From contig NC_058522.1 in NCBI RefSeq assembly GCF_904849725.1, positions 335,487,029-335,551,028 on the forward strand: a stretch of DNA of 64,000 nucleotides, given 5' to 3'. This DNA comes from Hordeum vulgare subsp. vulgare. Taxonomy: Eukaryota > Streptophyta > Magnoliopsida > Poales > Poaceae. This document shows, one piece after another, positions 12,184-22,818 of this stretch. Made by a program: the position numbers and the translations under genes. Position 1 is the first letter of the stretch. Each line of letters begins with the position of its first letter. The notes below the pieces were generated by a model, which made no database searches, was not told where the DNA came from, and saw only the letters and a list, made by a program, of their open reading frames with translations.

Positions 12184-13854
12184 TGATACGTCTCAAACGT
12201 ATCTATAATTTTTGATGGTTTCACGCTGTTATCTTGTCTTCTTTGGTTGTTTTATGTACCTTTTATATATTTTTTGGGACTAACTTATTAATTCAGTGCC
12301 AAGTGACAGTTCCTGTTTTTTCCGTGTTTTTGACTCTTTTCTGATCTGATTTTGGAACGGAGTCAAAACGGAAGAAAAACCCCGAAATGATTTTTTCCCG
12401 AACGGAAGAAGACCAGGGGGCTTTTGGGCCAAGCCAGGTGGGGTCCAGGGAGCCCACAAGCCCCCACTCCGCCACCAGGGGAGGCGACGGTGGGCAGGCT
12501 TGTGGCCTCCCTGGCCGCCCCCTGACCTAGGTCTTTGGCCTATCAATTCCCAAATATTCCACAAAAAATCAGGGGAGCCTCGAAAATACTTTTCCGCCGC
12601 CGCAAGCTTCCGTTTCCGCGAGATCTCATCTGGAGACCCTTCCCGGTGCCCTGCCGGAGGGGAGTTTGGAGTTGGAGGGCTTCTTCATCATCATCATCGC
12701 CCCTCCAATAACTCGTGAGTAGTTCACTTCAGACCTACTGGTCCGTAGTTAGTAGCTAGATGGCTTCTTCTCTCTCTTGGATCTTCAATACAAAGTTCTC
12801 CATGATCTTCATGGAGATCTATCCGATGTAATCTTCTTTGGCGGTGTGTTTGTCGAGATCCGATGAATTGTGGATTTGTGATCAGATTATCTATGATATA
12901 TATATTTGAGTCTTTGCTGATTTCTTATATGCATGATTTGATATCCTTGTAAGTCTCTCCGAGTCTTGGGTTTTGTTTGGCCAACTAGATCTTTGATTCT
13001 TGCAAGGGGAGAAGTGCTTGGTTTTGGGTTCTGCCATGTGGTGACCTTTCCCAGTGACAGTAGGGGCAGCAAGGCACACATCAAGTAGTTGCCATCAAGG
13101 GTAAAAAGATGGGGTTTTTATCATTGGTTTGAGATTATCCATCTACATAATGTCATCTTGCTTAAGGCATTACTCTGTTCTTATGGACTTAATACACTAG
13201 ATGCATGCTGGATAGCGGTCGACGTGTGGAGTAATAGTAGTAGATGCAGACAGTATCGGTCTACTTGTTTTGGACGTGACGCCTATAGAAATAATCATTG
13301 CATAGATATCGTCACGACTTTGCGCGGTTCTATCAATTGCTCAACAGTAATTTGTTCACCCATCGTCTAATTTCTTTCATGATAGAAGCCACTAGTAAAC
13401 ACTACGGCCCCGGGGTCTATTCACATCCATCGTTTACACCTCCGCCTTTACTTAGCTTTGTTACTTTCTTGCTTTCAGTTCTCACTTGGCAAACAATCTA
13501 TAAGGGATTGACAACCCCTTCATAGCGTTGGGAGCAAGTTTTGTGTTTGTGGAGGATCTTGAGATACTCCTCCACTGGATTGATACCTTGGTTCTCAAAC
13601 TGAGGGAATTACTTCCCACCGCTACGCTACATCACCCTTTCCGCTTCGAGGGAACACCAACGCAAGGCTCCAAGGCCACGGGGGAAATACTTTCCATACT
13701 TGCCTAGGAAGTCCCTTAAGGCGTAGCCGCACCAAAAAGATCAAGCCAAGTATTCTCCCGTCGACGTGCCTATTTCTGGCGCCGTTGGAAGGTCTTTTGT
13801 TGTAGTAGCAGAAGTATTTCTGGCGCATTTGCCAGGGATACACAGCAAACATCA
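12184..13854 (+). repeat. 5' LTR of the nested forward element
   Basis: It runs from TGATACGTCTC to AACATCA. The TATA position reads TATCAATT (12,541-12,548), whereas the 3' LTR has TATAAATT. The last about 90 bp contain two primer-site-like copies, near 13,770 and 13,817, before the true primer site outside the LTR. Confidence 0.92.
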
Positions 13855-13864
13855 AAAGTATTTC

Positions 13865-13882
13865 TGGCGCCGTTGCCGAGGA
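13865..13882 (+). other. Primer binding site for tRNA-Asp
   Basis: TGGCGCCGTTGCCGAGGA matches the tRNA-Asp complement at 17 of 18 bases and begins 10 bp after the LTR end. Confidence 0.85.
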
Positions 13883-14109
13883 GGAGAAATCAAGATCTAT
13901 CCAAGTAGGTCTCAAAAACTCTTCTCTTGCATTTACTTTTGTTGCCAGTTGCCTCTCGTTTTCCTCTCCCCCACTTCACATTTGTTGTTTTCATTTGCCT
14001 TTCTCCTTTGACTTTTTCCGTTCTCCCTTCTTCCGCTCGCTTTCTGTTTTCTTGTGTTACCATGTGCCTTATTTTAGCTTGCATCTTTGCTTGCTAAAAA
14101 TCCATTGAT

Positions 14110-14820
14110 ATGGATCCTCATCCACTAGCTCGTCTCTTTAAGAGACCCACTATTGTTGAACGAATTGCTAGTGAGTTGAGGACAATTGACTATTTCTATG
14201 GAGTTTTGCTTGAGATGCGTGAATGTGAAAATCGTGATGAAGAAACTTATGAAGTGATTCACGAGGGCTCCTTGGATAAAAAGCATGATGGCAATGGTTT
14301 CACTATAAATTCTATTTGTGAAAATCATGCTAAAAATATGCAAAACCCTAAGCTTGGGGATGCTAGTTTTGCTATGTCACCTACTTGTTGCAATAATAAT
14401 GATTGGGGTGATGATCTTTCTTATGATCTTGAAAATTTGTTTAAGCCTCATGATGAGTATGATATTTGCAACAATATTGAAAGTGGGATTGGAGAAGTCA
14501 TGACTTTATTTGATGATAATCCCACTATTTTTGAAGAGCATCAACTTTGCATGCATGTGGATCATGAAAAGAATATCCTTTGGGATAGCTATATTGTTGA
14601 ATTTGATTATGATCCCACATGTAATAGCTATGAGAGAGGAAAATATTGTGGTAGAAACTTTCATGTTACCAAATTACCTCTCGTTATGTGGAGATTGCTA
14701 TTGTCTCTTTCTTCCTCCTTGCATTTGGCAGCTATTGATTGTCTTAAAAATTTGTTCTCCTATAAAATGCCTATGCATAGGAAGTATGTTAGACTTAAAT
14801 TTGATTTTCACATGCTTTAG
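14110..14820 (+). CDS. Uncharacterised ORF of a non-autonomous Athila-type element
   Basis: This 236-residue frame is the only sizeable one in the element. It starts about 230 bp after the primer site, where gag would normally begin. I do not recognise a domain. It is acidic and rich in Asp, Asn, Cys and His, with a run resembling NNNDWGDDLSYDLENLF around residue 95, an HVDHEKNILWDSYIVEF segment around 150, and a hydrophobic patch near 200 (PLVMWRLLLSLSSSLHL). A diverged, frameshifted homologue lies on the minus strand at 29,700-30,507 in another element. There the VDHEKN, YIV and MPMHRK segments are recognisable, so the frame is an element gene and not chance. Its function is unknown. It replaces gag in position but shares no visible Gag motif. 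Confidence 0.6.
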   Translation: MDPHPLARLFKRPTIVERIASELRTIDYFYGVLLEMRECENRDEETYEVIHEGSLDKKHDGNGFTINSICENHAKNMQNPKLGDASFAMSPTCCNNNDWGDDLSYDLENLFKPHDEYDICNNIESGIGEVMTLFDDNPTIFEEHQLCMHVDHEKNILWDSYIVEFDYDPTCNSYERGKYCGRNFHVTKLPLVMWRLLLSLSSSLHLAAIDCLKNLFSYKMPMHRKYVRLKFDFHML

Positions 14821-17542
14821 GATGCTCTCGTTGTGCTTCAATTCTTGTCTTTTGTGAGAGCATCATCGAATGCCTAGCTAAGGGCGTTAAACAAAAGCGC
14901 TTGTTGGGAGGCAACCCAAAGAATCTATCCTTTTTATTTCTGGATTGTGTTTTCCACACTTTAGTAATTATGTTATGATTTTTTTTGTCTTTCTTTTTGC
15001 GTTTGTTCCAAGCAAAACCGTTATGATTAGTCTTGGGGATGATTGTTTGGTCATGCTGGAAAAGACAGAAACTTTCTGCTCACGAAAAGAATTTTCATTT
15101 CTTTTCTGTAAGAGATTTTGATTTGATTCTTTTTGCTTCTGATTTCTACGCAAATTCTTCAGACTGTCGTAATTTTTCAGAATTTTGAAGTACCAGAGAT
15201 ATACGAAATATACAGATTGCTACAGACTGGTCTGCTGTTAACAGATTATGTTTTTGTTGTGTTGGTTGCTTATTTTGATGAAACTATGGATAGTATCAGG
15301 GGGTATTAGCCATGGACGATTGAAAGTACAGTAGCTCAACATCAACACAAGTAGAATTAATTTTTCTACAATACCTAAGGAAGTGGTGGTTTGCTTTCTT
15401 GTACTAATGTTATCACGAGTTTCTGTTTAAGTTTCGTGTTGTGAAGTTTTCAAGTTTTGGGTGAAGTTATTATGGACAAAGAGATAAAGAGTGGCATGAG
15501 CTCAAGCTTTGGGATGCCCAAGGCACCCCAAGAGATTCAAGGGTGTTCTAAAAGCCTAAGCTTGGGGATGCCCCGGGAAGGCATCCCCTCTCTCGTCTTC
15601 AATCCATCGGTAACGTTACTTGGGGCTATATTTTTATTCACCACATGTTATGTGTTTTTGCTTGGAGCGTCTTGTATCGTCGGAGTCTTTTATTTTTGTT
15701 GTGTCACAATCATCCTTGCTGCACACCTAGGGAGAGATACATGCACACACCGTGATTTTGTCGAGCTTCACTTATATCCTCTGGTAGACAATTCAGCTCA
15801 CATGTGCTTCACTTATATCTTTTGAGCTAGATACTTTTGCTCTGTGTGCTTCACTTATATCTTTTAGAGCACAACGGTGCGTGTATTGGTAGTTGATCTA
15901 TGCTTTGAAATTAGTCTCAAAAGGGGTAGTTATCCAAAGGGATACGAAAACTTCCACCTTCATGTGCATTGAATAGTTAGAGAAGTTTGATTCATCTCGA
16001 TTAGTTTTGAGTTGTGGTTATGGTAATATTGAATTCATGCTAGTAAGGTTTTGTGGATCTAGAAATACTTGAGTTGAAGTTAGTGATTCTCGTATCATGC
16101 ACGTATGGTGAACCACTATGTATGAAGTCTGAGCATGATTAGTATATTGATTGTCATCCTTTGTGTGGCGGTCGGGATCGCGTGATGGTTTATACCTACC
16201 AACCCTTCCCCTAGGAGTATGCGTTGAATGCTTTGTTTCGATTACTAATAAAACTTTTGCAACAAGTATATGAGTTCTTCATGACGAATGTTGAGTCCAT
16301 AGTTTAGACACACTTTGACCTTCCACCATCACTATCTTCTTAGTGCCGTGCAACTTTCGCCGGTGCACAAAACCCACCATTAGCCTCCCTCAAAACAGCC
16401 ATCATACCTACCTATTATGGCTTTTTCAAAGTCATTCCGAGATATATTGCCATGCAACTACCACCATGACATGTGCCACCACGTCTACATTGCCATTGCA
16501 TGATCTTAAGATAGCTAGCATGATGTTTCCATTGATGTCTATGCCATGCTAGATCATTCCACGGTACACTACCGAAGGCATTCCATATAGAGTCATCGTT
16601 ACTCTAAGTTTTGAGTTAAAAGTGTGATGATCATCATCAATGGAGCATTGTCCCATGTGAGGAAATAAAAGAGGCCAAAGAAGCCCACAAAAAAAGGCCA
16701 AAGAGCCCACCAAAATATAAAATACTAAAAAAAGAGGCCAAAGAGCCCACCAAATAAAAAAAGAGAGAAAAAGAGAGAAGGGACAATGCTACCACTTTTT
16801 CCACACTTGTGCATATTAAGCACCATGATCTTCATGATTGAGAGTCTCTCGTTTTGTCACCACCATATAGCTAGTGGGAAATTTTAATTATATAACTTGG
16901 CTTGTATATTCCAATGATAGGCTTCCTCAAAACTGCCTTAGGTCTTCGTGAGCAAGCAAGTTGGATGCACACCCACTAGTTTTCTTTAAGAGGTTTCACA
17001 TACTCATAGCTCTAGTGCATCAGTTGTATGGCAATCCCTACTCATTCAAATTGATATCTATTGATGAGCATCTCCACAGCTCATTGATATGCCTAGTTAA
17101 TGTGACTATCTTCTCCTTTTTCTGTCTTGCAACCTCCACTACATTCCACACCATCTATAGTGCTATAACCATGGCTCACGCTCATGTATTGCGTGAGAGT
17201 TGAAAAGGTTTGAGGAAGTAAAAGTGTGAAACAATTACTTGGCCAATACCTGGGTTGTGCATGATTTAAATTCATTGTGCAATGATGATAGAGCATAGCC
17301 CGACTATATGCTTTTGTAGGGATAACTTTCTTTTGGCCTTGTTATCTTGAAAGTTCATGATTACTTTGCTAGTTTGCTTGAATTATTATTGTTTCCACGT
17401 CAATAGGAAACTATTGTTTTGAATCTAATGGATCTGAACATTCACGTCACATAAGAGGAATTACAAAGGACACCTATTCTAGGTAGCATGAAAGCATCAA
17501 AAATTCATTCTTATCACTTCCCTACTCGAGGACGAGCAGGAG
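14821..17542 (+). other. Non-coding 3' internal module of the forward element
   Basis: No gene is supported. It contains the conserved hairpin at 14,897-14,919, several AAGCTTGGGGATG-type purine motifs near 15,500-15,570, and three GGCCAAAG-GCCCAC repeats near 16,672-16,755. The 122-residue frame at 15,457-15,825 overlaps these motifs, and its counterparts in other copies are broken, so I do not call it. Confidence 0.6.
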
Positions 17543-17559
17543 TTAAGCTTGGGGATGCT
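17543..17559 (+). other. Polypurine tract
   Basis: TTAAGCTTGGGGATGCT directly precedes the 3' LTR start TGATACGTCTC. Confidence 0.8.
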
Positions 17560-19227
17560 TGATACGTCTCAAACGTACCTATAATTTTTGATGGTTTCAC
17601 GATGTTATCTTGTCTTCTTTGGTTGTTTTATGTACCTTTTATATCTTTTTTTGGACTAACTTATTAATTCAGTGCCAAGTGCCAATTCCTGTTTTTTCCT
17701 TGTTTTTGACACTTTTCAGATCTGATTTTGGAACACAGTCCAAACGGAAGAAAACCCCCGAAATGATTTTTTCCCGAACGGAAGAAGACCAGGGGGCTTT
17801 TGGGCCAAGCCAGGTGGGCTCCAGGGAGCCCACAAGCCCCCACTCTGGTACCAGGGGAAGCGGCGGTGGACAGGCTTGTGGCCTCGCTGGCCGCCCCCTG
17901 ACCTAGGTCTTTGGCCTATAAATTCCCAAATATTCCACAAAAAATCAGGGGAGCCTCGAAAATACTTTTCCGCCGCCGCAAGCTTCGTTTCCGCAGGATC
18001 TCATCTGGAGACCCTTCCCGGTGCCCTGCCGGAGGGGACTTTGGAGTTGGAGGGCTTCTTCTTCATCATCATCGCCCCTCCAATGACTCGTGAGTAGTTC
18101 ACTCCAGACCTACGGGTCCGTAGTTAGAAGCTAGATGGCTTCTTCTCTCTCTTGGATCTTCAATACAAAGTTCTCCATGATCTTCATGAAGATCTATCCG
18201 ATGTAATCTTCTTTGGCGGTGTGTTTGTCGAGATCCGATGAATTATGGATTTGTAATCAGATGATCTACGATATATATTTGAGTCTCTGCTGATTTCTTA
18301 TATGCATGATTTGATATCCTTCTAAGTCTCTCCGAGTCTTGGGTTTTGTTTGGCCAACTAGATCTATGATTCTTGCAATGGGAGAACTGCTTGGTTTTGG
18401 GTTCTGCCATGTGGTGACCTTTCCCAGTGACAGTAGGGGCAGCAAGGCACACATCAAGTAGTTGCCATCAAGGGTAAAAAAGATGGGGTTTTTATCATTG
18501 GTTTGAGATTATCCCTCTACATCATGTCATCTTGCTTAAGGCGTTACTCTGTTCTTATGGACTTAATACACTAGATGCATGCTGGATAGCGGTCGACGTG
18601 TGGAGTAATAGTAGTAGATGCAAACAGTATCGGTCTACTTGTTTTGGACGTGATGCCTATAGAAATAATCATTGCATAGATATCGTCACGACTTTGCGCG
18701 GTTCTATCAATTGCTCGATAGTAATTTGTTCACCCACCATCTACTTGCTTTCATGAGAGAAGCCACTAGTAAACACTACGGCCCCGGGTCTATTCACATC
18801 CATCGTTTACACCTCCGCTTTTACTTTGCTTTGTTACTTTGTTGCTTTCAGTTCTCACTTGGCAAACAATCTATAAGGGATTCAAAACCCCTTCATAGCA
18901 TTGGGAGCAAGTTTTGTGTTTGTGCAGGATCTTGAGATACTCCACCACTGGATTGATACCTTGTTTCTCAAACTTAGGGAAATACTTCCCACCGCTACGC
19001 TACATCACCCTTTCCGCTTCGAGGGAACACCAACGCAAGGCTCCAAGGCCACGGGGGAAATCCTTTGCATACTTGCCTAGGAAGTCCCTTAAGGCGTAGC
19101 CGCAGCAGAAAGATCAAGCCAAGTATTCTCCCGTCGACGTGCCTATTTCTGGCGCCGTTGGAAGGTCTTTTGTTGCAGTAGCAGAAGTATTTCTGGCGCA
19201 TTTGCCAGGGATACACAACAAACATCA
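17560..19227 (+). repeat. 3' LTR of the nested forward element
   Basis: It has the same ends as the 5' LTR. It keeps the intact TATA box at 17,917-17,924 and the two internal primer-site-like copies near 19,145 and 19,190. Confidence 0.92.
17917..17924 (+). promoter_or_regulatory. LTR TATA box
   Basis: TATAAATT follows a GC-rich U3 end and precedes a purine/T-rich leader. It is the likely core promoter of this LTR family; the copy in the 5' LTR is mutated to TATCAATT. Confidence 0.5.
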
Positions 19228-19232
19228 GATCT

Positions 19233-19860
19233 CCATGAAGATCATGGAGAACTCTGTATTGAAGATCCAAGAGGGAGAAGAAGACATCTAGCTACTAACT
19301 ATGGATCCGTAGGTCTGGAGTGAACTACTCACGAGTCATTGGAGGGGCGATGATGATGATGATGAAGCCCTCCAACTCCAAAGTCCCCTCCGGCAGGGCA
19401 CCGGGAAGGGTCTCCAGATGAGATCTCGCGGAAACGGAAGATTGCGGCGGCGGAAAAGTATTTTTGTGGATCCCATGATTTTTTTTCTGATTTTTAGGGA
19501 ATATATAGGCGCAAGATCTAGGTCAGGGGGGCGCCAGGGAGGCCACAAGCCTGCCCACAGCCACCCCTGGTGGCGGAGTGGGGGCTTGTGGGCTCCCTGT
19601 AGCCCTCCTGGCTTGGCCCACAAGCCCCATGATCTTCTTTCGTCCGGGAAAAATCATTTCGTGGATTTTATTCCGTTTGGACTCCATTCCAAAATCAGAT
19701 CCGGAAAGAGCCAAAAACACAGAAAAAACAGGAACTGGCACTTGGCACTGAATTAATAAGTTAGTCCCGAAAAAGATATAAAAGGTACATAAAACTTCCA
19801 AAGATGACAAGATAACAACATGAAACCATCAAAAATTATAGATACGTTTGAGATGTATCA
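19233..19860 (-). repeat. 5' LTR of the reverse Athila-type element, second part
   Basis: It continues the LTR broken at 12,183 and ends GAGATGTATCA, followed by the GCCCT duplication (19,861-19,865). Confidence 0.9.
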
Positions 19861-19865
19861 GCCCT

Positions 19866-22818
19866 CTCGTCAACGTCGGTGAGCCCCTCCTCGGGCTCCT
19901 CCCATCATCTCCTTCCTCGCGCCGTCCCAGTTCCGTTCCAGCAAACGGTGTTCCGATCCGACATCGTTAGGTTCGCGTAGGTGATCTTGGAGATGTGTCC
20001 CTCACTCTGTGAGGTTGGGAGTCCCTGTTAATACACAGGTTGGAGTTGTGAGATGTGAGAAAGAAATAAAAATAAACTATGTATTTGCGTATGTATGTAT
20101 GTATAAACATCGTACGCATTTTATATGTATGAGATGCACGATGTATGTATTTATGTATGTCGGTATATGGATAATACGTGTATGTAGGAAATATGTGTAT
20201 GTGGCCTAAGCCACTTACCGGTGGGGCCAACTCCCCCCGCTGTCTATGACAGGGAGGCCCCACACCCTTTTTTGAGTAAATGTGAAAATGAAAATATAAA
20301 GATAAAAATAATGTTTTTATTAAATAAATAAATAGATATATTATTTAATTAATTATTTAGGTAATTAGAATAATTAGAGTATGTCACATGGGTCCCCCAC
20401 TAAGTTAATCTGATTAATTAATATTTAAGCTTAATAAAACTTGTGCATATGACGCTCGGGACCCACTGGTCAGTTGACCAGTCAACTGCTGATGTCAGCA
20501 TGACATCATGCTGATGTCATAATATTATTTAATTAAATTAATTAAATCTGTTTTTAATTCCTAATTTTTGAATAAAACTTTAAAAATTAATATAAAATAA
20601 TCCGTAAGTCAGATCAAAATATTTTCAACATGAAAGTTGATCAGCAGAACGAGACGAACCCGGATACACGGTCCATTTGTTTGTCACGCGTCCCTAGCAT
20701 AGCAAACGTGGAATATTTCCATCGTTTTCCATCTGTCTGGTAGTAGCCCGAGACCCGGAAAATATCGTCACATATTCTTCCGACCCGTCTATGACGGATG
20801 TTGCTGCGTTAGCTCATGTCTAGCCTGCATCTTGCCATGTCATGCGTTGTGTTGCACCGTTGCTATTATTTATTGTTTCTTCCCCCTCTTCTTACCGGTA
20901 GACCCCGAGACTGACGCTGCTGTCGGGTACATCTACGACCCTGCCGATCAGTCCTTTGCCGCAGAGCAGCAAGGCAAGCAAACCCCCTTGATCATTCCTA
21001 TATCACCTATGTCTTTCTTCCTACTGCTTGCATTAGTATTTTGCTACTGTTGTAGTTAGCTCCTATACCTGATGCATAGCCTATTTTTCATGAACTTCTA
21101 CTTTCAGTCTTGTACCTTTAATATGCTTAGTATAGGTGGAGCAGTCACCCCCCTCTGACCCCGTAGTCCACTTGCCCCGCTTGTTTTCAAATCTCGATCC
21201 CTGATCGACGAGCCAGACCTGACACAACACATACAACCCCCTTAGTTGTACGAGCTACAGAGATACTATCGGGTACCGAGGGTGACACCTCGCTATGTAC
21301 TCCTGATGATATATGTGTAGTATAGCTAGTCGGTCATGGTTATCGAGGGTGATTCCTCTTTCAGCATTCACGACGATGCCTCTCTCGTGCAACCCCTCAA
21401 GTGTGGGACCCCCAAGGGTGATTCCTCTAAGCCCACCTTGACGGATACATCGTGCGGAATCCAACGAGGGTGATACCTCGGATTCCCCCCGATGTTACAA
21501 CCACACAGTTACTCGATCATGTTACTGGGATCATTGGTGATTAGTTGTTAAGACGGGTGGATTCCCGTCAGACTGTGTTGATGGCCTATTAAAATGTTAA
21601 TGGATTTGGGTATTTGATCTGGGTTGGTCGGAGACCTTTTCGCACTAACCGTCTGCGTGGGAAGAATTATGGGTACTTGGCATCGCGGTATCAGCCGAAG
21701 CTTTTCAGGTGTCAGCAACGTAGTGGCGCGCGCCCGAGTGGTCCCGAGATGCATTGCGCTTGTGATTAAGGGATGCTAGGACTGACGTCGGCCGCCCTCG
21801 CATCGTGCAGGAGCGCGGAGGGGAACTGGGTCCATGAACCCTTTGCGCTTAGGATTTAGACCGGCGGGCTCGCCTCCCTGATTAGTCTTAGGTGGGGCTG
21901 TGACGTGTTGATATTCCGAGGTCGGGCAGGACCCAGAAAAGTGTGTCCGGCCAGAGTGTTATCGAGCGCGTCGGGACATGTGGTGCACCCCTGCAGGGAT
22001 GAAAATTAACTATTCGGATAGCCGTGTACACGGTTACAGGACGACTTGGAGTTGTGCCCTGATCTTATACAACTACAATTGTTACTTAACTGGATTCATT
22101 AGTTGCCTCGGGATTGATTCCTCGCATGGAGTTGAGGGAGGATCTCTGGGCGTGACCTCACTTTAATATTGCTACAACAATATGACTATTGTTTTGTGTT
22201 ACCCCTATTCTACTCTCGTCTATTGCTGCAACACCCTGAAGATGCTAGTCTTCGATAGGACTAGGCCTTCTCCCTCTATTCTCGCATTGCTGCAGTTAGT
22301 CCACCTATAACCACTCGCCTTCTTTGATACTGATGCATATTTAGAATAGTTGTGATGTAAGACTTGCGAGTACTTTCGATGAGTACTCACCGCTGCTTTG
22401 CTCCCCTTTGTTCCCTTGATCCGTTGCTGCGACCAGATGATGGAGCCCAGGAGATGGAGTTTCCTGCCGACGCGTGCCGTCCCGATGGTGTCTTCTTCTT
22501 GGAGGCCACTGAAGATAGGAGTAGTTAGGAGGTTCCCAGGCAGGAGGCCTCGCCTCGTTCGATCGTGTTTCTTTTATGCTAGCCTTCTCTAAGGCACCCC
22601 ATGTTTTATGTTTGTACTCAGATATTGTTGCTTCCGGTGACTCATGTGTTTATCGAGCTTCTGTATTCTAGCCCTCGAGGCCCCTGGCTTGTAATATGAA
22701 GCTTGTATTATTTTATTTGTGTCTAGAGTTGTGTTGTGATATCTTCCCATGAGTCCTTGGGTGTGGTCGTACGCATTTGCGTGTATGATTAGTGTATGAT
22801 TAAACCGAGGGCGTCACA
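19866..22818 (+). repeat. Chromovirus 3' LTR, second segment
   Basis: It resumes after the GCCCT duplication and ends GGGCGTCACA. It holds a GTAT/TATG-type microsatellite stretch near 20,080-20,200, an AT-rich tract at 20,280-20,620 that includes a repeated TGATGTCA motif (20,488-20,520), and no gene. The final 175 bp equal the LTR end at window start. Confidence 0.88.

Larger units (their letters stand above)
12184..19227 (+). mobile_element. Athila-type LTR retrotransposon, forward, non-autonomous, complete
   Basis: This 7,044-bp element is bounded by the 5-bp duplication GATCT (12,179-12,183 and 19,228-19,232). LTRs are 12,184-13,854 (1,671 bp) and 17,560-19,227 (1,668 bp). They begin TGATACGTCTC and end AACATCA. 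I counted about a dozen differences in the first 215 bp of the two LTRs. The primer site is at 13,865-13,882 and the polypurine tract at 17,543-17,559. The only substantial frame is 14,110-14,820. There is no pol. It sits inside the 5' LTR of the reverse element, so it is younger than that host. Confidence 0.92.
5994..19860 (-). mobile_element. Athila-type LTR retrotransposon, reverse orientation, non-autonomous
   Basis: The element is bounded by the GCCCT duplication. The left (3') LTR is 5,994-7,608, 1,615 bp. The right (5') LTR is 11,197-12,183 plus 19,233-19,860, also 1,615 bp once the nested forward element and its TSD copy are removed. The element proper is about 6.8 kb. It has a perfect tRNA-Asp primer site, a polypurine tract TTAAGCTTGGGGATGCT and one gag-like frame, but no pol. 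Over about 200 aligned bases of the U5 ends I counted roughly 11 differences between the LTRs. That is consistent with an insertion a few million years old, if grass LTR rates apply. Confidence 0.9.
1..22818 (+). mobile_element. Ty3/gypsy chromovirus (Tekay-type) with 4.2-kb LTRs, partial
   Basis: The element enters from outside the window. The last 175 bp of its 5' LTR are at 1-175 and match 22,644-22,818 almost base for base. An initiator-methionine primer site follows, then an internal region of about 4.6 kb, a polypurine tract, and a 3' LTR that starts TGTGACATCC at 4,761 and ends GGGCGTCACA at 22,818. The 3' LTR is interrupted by a 13.9-kb insertion, so its own length is about 4,186 bp (1,233 + 2,953). 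The only recognisable coding part is an integrase tail with a chromodomain. The left end and its TSD lie outside the window. The right flank is the interior of an Athila-type element, which this copy split. Confidence 0.85.

Noticed and set aside
15457..15825. 122-codon frame with two hydrophobic segments, repeated on the minus strand at 9,328-9,696
   Set aside because: The frame is open in two copies but shifted in the third (28,694-29,035), and it overlaps the purine motifs and hairpin module. Sequence conservation there is better explained by nucleotide-level function, though a small protein cannot be excluded.
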